Assembly (NCBI GenBank): GCA_050184225.1
Contig: JBFXAN010000217.1
Span: forward strand, 1 to 9,826
Reading direction: 5' to 3'
Source: JBFXAN01 sp050184225
GTDB taxonomy: Bacteria > Chloroflexota > Dehalococcoidia > CAUJGQ01
Length of the DNA stretch: 9,826 nucleotides
Under the pieces are notes generated by a model, which saw only the letters and a list, made by a program, of their open reading frames with translations, was not told the origin of the DNA and made no database searches. The first letter of the stretch is position 1; each line of letters begins with the position of its first letter. Positions 1-5,142 of the stretch are shown piece by piece. The position numbers and the translations under genes are program-made.

Positions 1-2
1 GC

Positions 3-101
3 GCCAAGACCTTCCACGGCTTGCTCACCCGCGTGATGGCCAAGCTCGCCGCGCTCACGTTTCGCGCCGTCTGGCAGCAGGCAGGCGTCGATCTCGAGTG
101 A
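3..101 (+). CDS. C-terminal fragment of a probable transposase
   Basis: An open frame enters from the left edge and ends at TGA 99-101, giving 32 visible residues. The piece reads AKTFHGLLTRVMAKLAAL then TFRAVWQQAGVDLE. This resembles the extreme C-terminus of DDE transposases of the IS5/IS4/IS982 type, where a 'hGLxtRvxAKLaAxT' helix follows the last catalytic Glu. The catalytic residues themselves lie outside the window. A hairpin follows 8 bases after the stop and could end the transcript. No inverted terminal repeat or target-site duplication can be confirmed because the left end is absent. The family assignment rests on a short motif only, so a different protein end is possible. Confidence 0.5.
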   Translation, partial: AKTFHGLLTRVMAKLAALTFRAVWQQAGVDLE

Positions 102-109
102 ACTCACAT

Positions 110-131
110 CAGTCGCCTTAGACGGCGACTG
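110..131 (+). terminator. Hairpin after the transposase-like frame
   Basis: CAGTCGCC (110-117) and GGCGACTG (124-131) form a perfect 8-bp stem with the 6-base loop TTAGAC. It starts 8 bases after the stop at 101. There is no U-tract after it, so it may act as a weak terminator or as a structure at the end of the insertion element. Confidence 0.45.
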
Positions 132-200
132 TACTTCACCGTGGGTATGCGGTGGAACCGGTACGTAATGCTCGAAGCAGGACGGCCGCGGAGGGCGAGT

Positions 201-314
201 GTGGAGCAAGTAAAGGTGGCGCTGGACGACCGCGACCTCCGCGCGCTGGTGCGGTTGGCCGCAAGCGATCGGATGACAGTCGAGGACATCGTGCGGCGTG
301 CGCCCCGCCGTTGA
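201..314 (+). CDS. Small ribbon-helix-helix-like protein, possibly truncated antitoxin
   Basis: A 37-residue frame starts at GTG 201 and stops at TGA 312-314. An SD sequence GGAGGG (190-195) sits 5 bases upstream, which supports this start. The protein begins MEQVKVALDDRDLRALVRLA and continues ASDRMTVEDIVRRAPRR. This has the alternating hydrophobic strand (VKVAL) followed by two short helices (DLRALVRLAAS and TVEDIVRRA) expected of a MetJ/Arc/CopG-type DNA-binding fold. Family members usually continue for several more residues, often with an aromatic tail, so this copy looks clipped after the second helix. It lies 77 bases upstream of a toxin-antitoxin operon and may be a remnant of another such module. 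It is short and the call rests on pattern plus ribosome site. Confidence 0.45.
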   Translation: MEQVKVALDDRDLRALVRLAASDRMTVEDIVRRAPRR

Positions 315-391
315 TGTCAAGATCTGGGCGTCGTCGTTGTCAAGCCCTCGATCATGAAGCAATTTGATCGTGCTTTGAGGTATCTTCGACG

Positions 392-685
392 ATGCCGGCG
401 CGCCGGCCGAACTTATTACTGATCAAGACCGCCATTCGTCGTCGAACATACGACATGACGGCACACGCCGCTGAGGAAATGGCGGAAGACGGGCTTGATA
501 TTATCGACGTAGAAACGGCGGTTCTCGCCGGTACACTGGTGAAGACAGAGACAGACGATCCGCGTGGCGTACGATTCACATTGCAAGGAACGGCGACGGA
601 CGGTGTCACTGTGGTGGGAGTGGTGGGTCGACTGACGGAAGCCGGTCGATATTTGATCATCACTGTCTATGAAGTGAGGGACTGA
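392..685 (+). CDS. DUF4258 family protein, probable RelE-fold toxin
   Basis: The protein has 97 residues, within the usual size of the family. It shows the DUF4258 layout: a basic first helix (IKTAIRRRTY, 11-20), a histidine-bearing second helix (TAHAAEEMAEDG, 23-34), the acidic 'DIIDVETAVLAG' helix, the loop TDDPRGVRF (54-62), and the C-terminal strand YLIITVYE (87-94). In related families this fold is RelE-like and acts as an mRNA-cleaving or ribosome-associated toxin; that activity is family knowledge and not visible here. A GAGG (377-380) lies 11 bases before ATG 392. The gene is followed after only 3 bases by a YgiT-type zinc-finger gene, a standard toxin-first order as in mqsR-mqsA. Both are surely co-transcribed. 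Confidence 0.82.
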   Translation: MPARRPNLLLIKTAIRRRTYDMTAHAAEEMAEDGLDIIDVETAVLAGTLVKTETDDPRGVRFTLQGTATDGVTVVGVVGRLTEAGRYLIITVYEVRD

Positions 686-688
686 CCA

Positions 689-934
689 TTGCAGAGCGAG
701 TTTGGCTTTCCCTGCGAGTATTGTGATGGCATCGTGCGATCGAAGCAGGTCGAACGTGAGGCGTTCAAGCACAGGAACGGGTTCGTCATCCTCGAAGACG
801 TGGTTATTGGTGTTTGCGATCGCTGTGGTAGCCGGTACTACTCAGCCGCAACGCTTCATCGCGTCCACGAACTGGCAAGCGGGTTGGTCCCTGCCGAGCG
901 GACTGAATCCGTGCCGGTTGCCAGCGCGACGTAA
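689..934 (+). CDS. YgiT-type zinc-finger antitoxin
   Basis: The protein has 81 residues. Two CxxC knuckles are present, C9-E-Y-C12 and C43-D-R-C46, separated by the typical 'GFVILEDVVIGVC' strand pair. After the second knuckle comes SRYYSAATLHRVHELASG, the usual YgiT/MqsA N-terminal zinc domain. The C-terminal helix-turn-helix of full MqsA is missing, as in the short stand-alone members that pair with DUF4258 toxins. The only start ahead of the first cysteines is TTG 689, supported by GAGGG inside the 3' end of the toxin gene (676-680). The expected role is to bind and neutralise the DUF4258 protein. Without the helix-turn-helix, DNA binding and autoregulation would need another factor; the upstream RHH-like ORF is a speculative candidate. 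Confidence 0.85.
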   Translation: MQSEFGFPCEYCDGIVRSKQVEREAFKHRNGFVILEDVVIGVCDRCGSRYYSAATLHRVHELASGLVPAERTESVPVASAT

Positions 935-974
935 GCCCTACCGGATGGATTTGAGCGAATGATGAGGTTGCACC

Positions 975-1556
975 ATGACGACGATCCGCTACACGTTGGA
1001 CGAGTTCATCCAGGACATGACGGCGCTGGTCGCGGCGAATCCGGACCAGGCACGTCTCTTTGACAAAGGGTCAGCCTATATTGAGCGGCTGGTCCGCGAC
1101 GAGCGCGCGATTCCGGAGGAGTTCCGGCGCCCCGCCGACAACGGCCGGCGCAAGGGCGGCGGCAGCTATGTGCTGCACCGCGGTCCCGGTCTGTTTGTCA
1201 CGACGGTGGTCTGGGGGCCTGGCTCCCACGTTGGTCCGCACGATCATCACACCTGGGGCATGATCGGCGTGTTTGGTAACGGCATTCACGAGACGCGCTA
1301 CCGGCGGGTGGACGATCGCAGCCGCGAAGGTTACGCGCAGTTGGTCAAGGATCGCGCTGTGCTGGTGCGTCCCGGCGAAGTATCGCTGCTCGTGCCGGAG
1401 GTGGACGAGATCCACGCGCTGAACAACGACTCCGACCGTCCGACGGTCGAGCTTCATGTCTACGGTACCGATCTGGTTGGGCTGGACCGCAGCCAGTACA
1501 ACCTCGAAGACGGTGCGATTCGCCGGTTTGTGAGTGGCAAGTACGACAACTGTTAA
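975..1556 (+). CDS. Cysteine-dioxygenase-like cupin protein
   Basis: The 193-residue protein is a single-domain cupin of the thiol dioxygenase type. The metal-ligand pair is visible as GPHDHHTWG (87-95), with H89 and H91 matching the H-x-H of cysteine dioxygenase. A third ligand candidate is H147 in DEIHALNN. ELHVYGTDL (159-167) keeps the His-x-Tyr pair (H161, Y163) of the family's Ser-His-Tyr triad, with Glu in place of Ser. Members add O2 to a thiol such as cysteine or 3-mercaptopropionate to give a sulfinate, using mononuclear Fe(II). The substrate cannot be read from the sequence. ATG 975 has GAGG 7 bases upstream. The gene lies 40 bases after the antitoxin gene and may be transcribed alone. 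It converges on a minus-strand mini-gene with 16 bases between the stops. Confidence 0.8.
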   Translation: MTTIRYTLDEFIQDMTALVAANPDQARLFDKGSAYIERLVRDERAIPEEFRRPADNGRRKGGGSYVLHRGPGLFVTTVVWGPGSHVGPHDHHTWGMIGVFGNGIHETRYRRVDDRSREGYAQLVKDRAVLVRPGEVSLLVPEVDEIHALNNDSDRPTVELHVYGTDLVGLDRSQYNLEDGAIRRFVSGKYDNC

Positions 1557-1572
1557 GGCGGAGGTACGTCCC

Positions 1573-1755
1573 TCACGGCCGTTGTTGTCGCTCGGTCCAC
1601 CAAGCGCTGAAAATCAATGCCCCAGCGGCGAGCACGAACACGCCGACGATGGCAAGCTCCACGAGGAATACCGTTTCGATTGCCCACGAAATTGAGGCTC
1701 CAGCCACGACAAGGAGGGCAGCGACGAGAAGCAGTCCAAGAATGCGCATCTTCAT
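1573..1755 (-). CDS. Small two-TM membrane protein
   Basis: From ATG 1755 this gives 60 residues beginning MKMRILGLLLVAALLVVAGA. Two hydrophobic segments are clear, about 4-23 and 28-49, followed by a polar tail WWTERQQRP, so a hairpin of two membrane helices is expected. I recognise no family. An upstream start at ATG 1800 is possible but adds a cysteine-rich, non-hydrophobic leader (MRQACCAAVNRDRVW) without a well-placed ribosome site. ATG 1749 (MRILG) is also possible. No strong SD is visible for any of the three. It converges with the cupin gene and diverges from the DUF1269 gene. Confidence 0.55.
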   Translation of the reverse strand: MKMRILGLLLVAALLVVAGASISWAIETVFLVELAIVGVFVLAAGALIFSAWWTERQQRP

Positions 1756-1910
1756 CCACACGCGGTCACGATTGACGGCGGCACAACAGGCTTGCCGCAT
1801 GATACGGCAGTGATCCTATGCGTGAATATCGTGAGGCCGTGCTAGGATGCAATGGTGCGGGAAAAAGCTGCGGCGCCGCTGCCGCATACTTCAGGAGGTA
1901 GTTCGCTCGC

Positions 1911-2438
1911 ATGGCATCAATGACCGTCTTCAAGTTCCCGACCGCCGACGGGGCGGAGCAGGGCTTGACCCTCGTCCAGGGTCTGGCCAATGACCGGCTG
2001 ATCACGCTGCAGGACGCCGCGATCGTGACCTGGCCCCAGGGTGCCAAGAAGCCCAAGACGCGCCAGTTGCACAACCTGGCCGGCGCGGGCGCGTTGAACG
2101 GTGCCTTCTGGGGGATGCTCTTCGGTCTGATCTTCTTCGTGCCTTTCTTCGGGCTGGCGATCGGTGCGGCGATCGGTGCGCTCACGGGCAAATTTGCCGA
2201 CGTCGGCATCGACGACAACTTCGTCAAACAAGTGCGCGATAAGGTGACAGAAGGTACTTCGGCGCTCTTCCTCCTCACCAAGGATGCGGTGATCGATCGG
2301 GTCGAAGAGCGGGTGAAGGCGGCGGAGGCAGCCGGTATGCCGAGGCCGGAGTTCATCTCCTCCAATCTCTCCCGCGAGCAAGAGGACCAGCTTCGCGATA
2401 TGTTCGGCGACGAAGAGGCGCCGGCGCCGGCATCCTAA
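1911..2438 (+). CDS. DUF1269 domain membrane-associated protein
   Basis: The 175-residue protein matches the DUF1269 pattern. It has an N-terminal segment with FKFPTADGAEQGL, then ITLQDAAIVTWP (31-42), where a lysine-rich 'K P K T' loop precedes a glycine-rich hydrophobic stretch (about 59-93, GAFWGMLFGLIFFVPFFG). This is followed by GIDDNFVKQV and a GTSALFLL strand (115-122). The glycine-rich stretch may insert in or span the membrane as a hairpin. The C-terminus after the domain (about 145-175) is acidic and proline/alanine-rich. Function is unknown for the family. AGGAGGT (1893-1899) lies 11 bases before ATG 1911. A TAGGAT box (1843-1848) could be a -10, but no good -35 pairs with it. A strong hairpin closes the gene at 2461-2492, so it is probably monocistronic. 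Confidence 0.85.
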   Translation: MASMTVFKFPTADGAEQGLTLVQGLANDRLITLQDAAIVTWPQGAKKPKTRQLHNLAGAGALNGAFWGMLFGLIFFVPFFGLAIGAAIGALTGKFADVGIDDNFVKQVRDKVTEGTSALFLLTKDAVIDRVEERVKAAEAAGMPRPEFISSNLSREQEDQLRDMFGDEEAPAPAS

Positions 2439-2460
2439 TCAATCAGTTTGGACAAAGCGA

Positions 2461-2492
2461 CAGACGTCCGCGCTCCTCAGCGCGGGCGTCTG
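2461..2492 (+). terminator. Hairpin terminator after DUF1269
   Basis: CAGACGTCCGCGC (2461-2473) pairs with GCGCGGGCGTCTG (2480-2492) in a 13-bp stem containing one G-U pair; the loop is TCCTCA. It starts 22 bases after the DUF1269 stop and is followed by CTGTGTGTCTG, T-rich but not a true T-tract. The stem length and position make a terminator likely. Confidence 0.75.
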
Positions 2493-2666
2493 CTGTGTGT
2501 CTGCTCATCCGTTCCGGCCTCGTGGGCTGTGCTAATAGGACCAGGCCGTCACGGCTCAGAGGGATCACCCAGGCGATGCGTGTCGTCGTGGGATTCGCGC
2601 GCCGTGATCATCATTGTCCCCCATCCTTCCGACCGATGCGACGCCGCCGGCCGGTGCGCGATCCAG

Positions 2667-3287
2667 TCAGTCGTGCACGACGAAGTTGCCGTACTCGACG
2701 TCGACGACGGTGACGATTGGGAGATCGTCGCAGTTCGCCCCTGCTTCTTCACCGAAGGTCCAGGCCATCCGGTCACGTTCGCCGCCGCCATCGCGGACGA
2801 TGATGCCCGCGATCACACCCTCGTGCAGGCCACCCTCCGGCAGCCCCGGCGTACGGGCGGACGTGATCACGCCGGTGACGAGGGCGTGGTCGCCCTCCAC
2901 CCGGAGACACGAGATCTCGCCGCGCACCTCGGCGAGCAGGTCGCCGTTCGGCTTGTGGTGCGCGACCGTGAAGACACCACCGATCGACTGGCTCGGCAGC
3001 GTCCGGGCGTGGATGGCAACGAAGATCTGGTCGCCGCGATACTCGGTGGGGAAGTTCTCGCCGAGGGTGGCCGTGCCCGCGCCGAAGATCAGCGGGCCGA
3101 GCACGCCGGGCGGTGCAGGCACAGGCGTCGCCGTCGGGGTGGGTGATGGTGCAGGTGTGGGTGTCGCCGGCGTTTCTGCCGGCAGCTCCTGGGCACTGGT
3201 TGCCGACGTCCACAGCGCAGCGGCGGCCACGACGAACGTCAAGGCAATGAACCACTGTCCACGGCGGCGCCGTGATCTGGGTGACAT
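2667..3287 (-). CDS. Secreted protein with PT-rich linker
   Basis: The 206-residue protein is exported. The N-terminus has a basic head (MSPRSRRRRG), a hydrophobic core (about 12-26) and a likely signal-peptidase site after TSATSA at residue 32. A Pro/Thr/Ala linker follows (about 36-60, with repeated PTP units). Then comes a ~145-residue all-beta-looking domain with alternating hydrophobics and motifs FTVAHHKPNGDL (106-117) and VTGVITSAR (137-145). Cys127 and Cys186 are the only cysteines in the mature protein and could form a disulfide. The C-terminus NFVVHD and the 'HHKPNG' motif resemble a family of secreted hypothetical proteins seen in Chloroflexota and actinobacteria; I know no function. 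ATG 3287 has GAGGAG 6 bases upstream (3294-3299). An array of heptamers lies upstream. Confidence 0.78.
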   Translation of the reverse strand: MSPRSRRRRGQWFIALTFVVAAAALWTSATSAQELPAETPATPTPAPSPTPTATPVPAPPGVLGPLIFGAGTATLGENFPTEYRGDQIFVAIHARTLPSQSIGGVFTVAHHKPNGDLLAEVRGEISCLRVEGDHALVTGVITSARTPGLPEGGLHEGVIAGIIVRDGGGERDRMAWTFGEEAGANCDDLPIVTVVDVEYGNFVVHD

Positions 3288-3317
3288 GAATGACTCCTCG
3301 CGGGGGCTGATGTCGTA

Positions 3318-3323
3318 ACCCTA
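3318..3323 (-). promoter_or_regulatory. Possible -10 box of the secreted-protein gene
   Basis: Read on the minus strand this is TAGGGT, which would put the transcript start near 3311 and give a leader of about 24 bases to ATG 3287. No -35 hexamer is recognisable at the right distance. This would suit an activator-dependent promoter, with the heptamers at 3340-3363 supplying the activator site. Confidence 0.3.
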
Positions 3324-3328
3324 GCCGG

Positions 3329-3526
3329 TCAAAGGCCGGAAGGGGACCTACCCTTCAAGGGTAATTCATCACTGAATTGTACGTAGACAGCGACTACAGC
3401 ACCGACGATCAGCAACCTCCGCCATCGCGGCGGAGGTTGCTCCTGCGCCCAGCCGAACCAGGAGGAGGCGAAGAACCCGAGGATCAGACCGGTCATCGCG
3501 CTGTCGCGGAGCGATAATCCGTCCAT
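3329..3526 (-). pseudogene. Probable 3'-truncated small membrane protein
   Basis: The frame starts 4 bases after the DUF998 stop and encodes 65 residues. The first 50 look genuine: MDGLSLRDSAMTGLILGFFA, then SSWFGWAQEQPPPRWRRLL, then a hydrophobic run IVGAVVAVYV. The 'GLILGFFASSWFGWAQE' plus 'PPPRWR' pattern recalls the N-terminus of longer multi-TM hypothetical proteins in related bacteria, which continue with several more helices. Here the second helix is followed by FSDELPLKGRSPSGL, encoded by the putative regulatory region of the next gene. I infer that the gene lost its 3' part, but a genuine short protein is possible. No good ribosome site precedes ATG 3526 or ATG 3496; translation may rely on coupling with DUF998. 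Confidence 0.45.
3340..3363. promoter_or_regulatory. Three phased heptamers, possible NarL/LuxR-type site
   Basis: On the plus strand the order is AAGGGGA (3340-3346), two bases, TACCCTT (3349-3355), one base, AAGGGTA (3357-3363). The last two form a 15-bp near-perfect palindrome, and the first is a one-mismatch copy of the third. The heptamer resembles the TACYYMT consensus of NarL-family response regulators, though the 1-2 base gaps differ from the classical spacing. The array lies 53-76 bases upstream of the secreted-protein start codon. It also overlaps the last codons of the 3329-3526 frame, suggesting that those codons are not under protein-level constraint. Confidence 0.45.
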
Positions 3527-3530
3527 CGGT

Positions 3531-4223
3531 CTAGGGGGAGCGATCCGCTTCCGCGGAACCGATGATCTCGCGGACGTGGAAGGCAGCCAGGATCAACCAG
3601 ACTGAGGCCACGCCGACGAGCAGCCGTTGATTCAGCCCCACCCGGGGGCCTTCGGTCTGGATAAACAGCAGCGCCAGCGCCGCGGACGGGAACAGGCCCA
3701 GCCACCAGTGCGTGTGCGGCCGCCACCGCGCGTCGAGCAAAAAGGTCCGCAGGAGGATAAACATCCCGGCAGTGACACAGAGGAAGCTGATCAGGGCCGC
3801 GACGATGTGAATCGTGCCGGCCGTGGACTGCGACCACACGTCGGACGCGTTGTCGATCTGGTCGGTGGGAAAGATGGCGGCGACGATCGCGCCGGCGCCG
3901 TAGATGGCGATCAGCAGCGAACCGATACGGGCGCCCCATGTGCCTTGCGTCAACTTCCAAATGGCGAAGGCAAGTCCGAGTGTGCCGATCCCGGAGACAA
4001 GGAATGCCGCCGTCTGAACAAAGCCGAGCCGGCCGAGCACCAGCTCGCTGATGTTGTCACCGATCACGCTGTACTCAGACACGATCGGTAGAAGCCAGGC
4101 GCTCGCGTTGAGGAACACCACCCCGACAACGGCCAACATAGCAAGCCGGGCCAACCGCCGCGGGTGCTGTACCGTGGTTCGCTGATCTCGCTCAGGAAGG
4201 GCAGCTGCGGATGCCTGCTGCAT
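3531..4223 (-). CDS. DUF998 family integral membrane protein
   Basis: From ATG 4223 the protein has 230 residues and about six membrane helices (roughly 24-46, 68-90, 98-120, 136-160, 172-189, 199-217). The pattern YSVIGDNISELVLGRLG (51-67) just after the first helix, and IFPTDQ (117-122) at the end of the third, are typical of DUF998. The function of this family is not established. The frame stays open upstream to 4400, but that part encodes a basic, non-membrane leader crossing the promoter and operator, so I chose the ATG at 4223. A GTG three codons upstream (4232) is an alternative, with GAAAGG just before it. It is divergent from a TetR gene and is probably repressed by that regulator. 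Confidence 0.8.
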   Translation of the reverse strand: MQQASAAALPERDQRTTVQHPRRLARLAMLAVVGVVFLNASAWLLPIVSEYSVIGDNISELVLGRLGFVQTAAFLVSGIGTLGLAFAIWKLTQGTWGARIGSLLIAIYGAGAIVAAIFPTDQIDNASDVWSQSTAGTIHIVAALISFLCVTAGMFILLRTFLLDARWRPHTHWWLGLFPSAALALLFIQTEGPRVGLNQRLLVGVASVWLILAAFHVREIIGSAEADRSP

Positions 4224-4258
4224 CACAATCACCGTGCCTTTCTTTGTGCGGCGAGGTA

Positions 4259-4297
4259 CTGTACGATGTATAGGGAGCATATCTGTACAGTGTATAG
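4259..4297. promoter_or_regulatory. Two 15-bp operator-like repeats
   Basis: CTGTACgaTGTATAG (4259-4273) and CTGTACagTGTATAG (4283-4297) match at 13 of 15 positions. They are direct repeats with a 24-bp period, placing them about two helical turns apart. Each contains an imperfect inverted pair TGTAC/GTATA, as TetR half-sites often do. The right copy lies inside the 17-bp spacer of the DUF998 promoter, and the left copy lies at its presumed start site. Binding there would block polymerase. The adjacent TetR is the obvious candidate ligand. Confidence 0.7.
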
Positions 4298-4304
4298 TTG
4301 TCAA
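4276..4304 (-). promoter_or_regulatory. Near-consensus promoter of DUF998
   Basis: On the minus strand a perfect TTGACA (4299-4304) is followed by a 17-base spacer and TATGCT (4276-4281). This gives a start site near 4269 and a leader of roughly 45 bases to ATG 4223. It is the best sigma-70-type promoter in the window, as expected for a gene kept off by a repressor. Confidence 0.75.
4293..4298 (+). promoter_or_regulatory. Possible -10 box of the tetR gene
   Basis: TATAGT on the plus strand matches the sigma-70 -10 in five of six positions and overlaps the right operator copy. It would start transcription near 4305, giving a very short leader to GTG 4317. No convincing -35 lies 16-18 bases upstream. 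If correct, the regulator also represses itself. Confidence 0.4.
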
Positions 4305-4316
4305 GCGGGTGACAAG

Positions 4317-5129
4317 GTGAACGATAGCCAGCGGTCCGGACGGAAACCGCTCACGCGGGCGCTCGTCGTCGAGCAGGCGCTTTCGCTGGCGGATGCGCAT
4401 GGCCTCGATGCGGTGACGATCCGCCGGCTAGCGAAGGATCTCGGCGTGACGCCGATGGCCCTGTACTGGCACTTCCGCAACAAGGACCAGTTGCTGGATG
4501 GCATGGTTGACCGGATTTACGCGGGGCTTGACGGCACGGTTGACGATGCGGCCTCCTGGCAGGAGCAGTTTCGGTCGCTGCTGAACCAGCTCATCGCCGT
4601 GCTGCGCGCGCACCCGGCGGCGGCCATGCTGCTGCAGATGCGCGACACCTACTCGGAGCGCAGCCTGCGGGTGAACGAAACGGCGCTCGACATCCTGCGC
4701 CGCGCCGGACTCTCGCCGTTCGAAGCGGCCCGCGTGATGCGGCATGCGGTCGCGATGGCGGCGGGGGTCGCGACCGATGCGGCCACGCTTGCGAGGCGGG
4801 AGCCGGCGACAGGGATGCACGATGCAGCGCGCCGCGCGCCAGACATCGCGACCGCACAACCAGCCCAGCACTATCCGATCGAGGCGGCCCGGGTGCTCCG
4901 GCAGCAGGAGGAGGCGGATCACGACGCACCCGCCCTCTCCGCGACACAATCGCGGGAGCGCTACCCACGCATTGTCGAAGCTGCGACAGCGATGCGCTGG
5001 CATGAAGATGCCGACGCCTATTGCGTCTTCGGGGTTGACCTCCTCCTTGCCGGCATCGAGGCGATTGCGGCACGGGGTGGACGCGACTCCGGCGGGCCTG
5101 GAGGATGCAGCACCGGTGCGGGACAGTGA
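4317..5129 (+). CDS. TetR/AcrR family transcriptional regulator
   Basis: From GTG 4317 the protein has 270 residues. The N-terminal helix-turn-helix domain is typical: LTRALVVEQALSLADAHGLD (12-31), then TIRRLAKDLGVTPMALYWHF (34-53), then NKDQLLDGMVDRIY (55-68). The larger C-terminal ligand/dimer domain has helices at about 80-160 and 215-255, separated by a polar Ala/Gln/Arg-rich stretch (about 160-210) that makes it longer than the usual 190-220 residues. The frame is open upstream to 4164, but that part crosses the operators and encodes a Cys/His-rich sequence unlike a TetR leader, so GTG is chosen despite a weak SD (GGGTGA, 4307-4312). It is divergent from DUF998 and converges with the permease gene, with 13 bases between the stops. 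Confidence 0.85.
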   Translation: MNDSQRSGRKPLTRALVVEQALSLADAHGLDAVTIRRLAKDLGVTPMALYWHFRNKDQLLDGMVDRIYAGLDGTVDDAASWQEQFRSLLNQLIAVLRAHPAAAMLLQMRDTYSERSLRVNETALDILRRAGLSPFEAARVMRHAVAMAAGVATDAATLARREPATGMHDAARRAPDIATAQPAQHYPIEAARVLRQQEEADHDAPALSATQSRERYPRIVEAATAMRWHEDADAYCVFGVDLLLAGIEAIAARGGRDSGGPGGCSTGAGQ

Positions 5130-5142
5130 TGCTGGCGCGCGG

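Noticed and set aside
152..367. A 71-codon plus-strand frame
   Set aside because: Arg/Ala/Pro-rich with no ribosome site; the overlapping 201-314 frame has a good SD and a fold-like pattern.
2549..2607. Inverted repeat TCACGGC (2549-2555) / GCCGTGA (2601-2607)
   Set aside because: Seven base pairs across a 45-base loop is expected by chance in GC-rich DNA, and nothing nearby gives it a role.
2448..3318. Plus-strand open frames across 2448-3146 and 2614-3318
   Set aside because: They are antisense to the secreted protein, which has a signal peptide, SD and linker. Their own products are low-complexity, and the first begins in the terminator region.
4164..4316. Upstream extension of the TetR frame to ATG 4164
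   Set aside because: It would cross the operators, promoter and the start of the divergent DUF998 gene, and the Cys/His-rich residues do not resemble a TetR leader.
5110..5119. Palindrome GCACCGGTGC near the end of the TetR gene
   Set aside because: It lies inside coding sequence with no loop, so it does not make a useful terminator; chance is likely.
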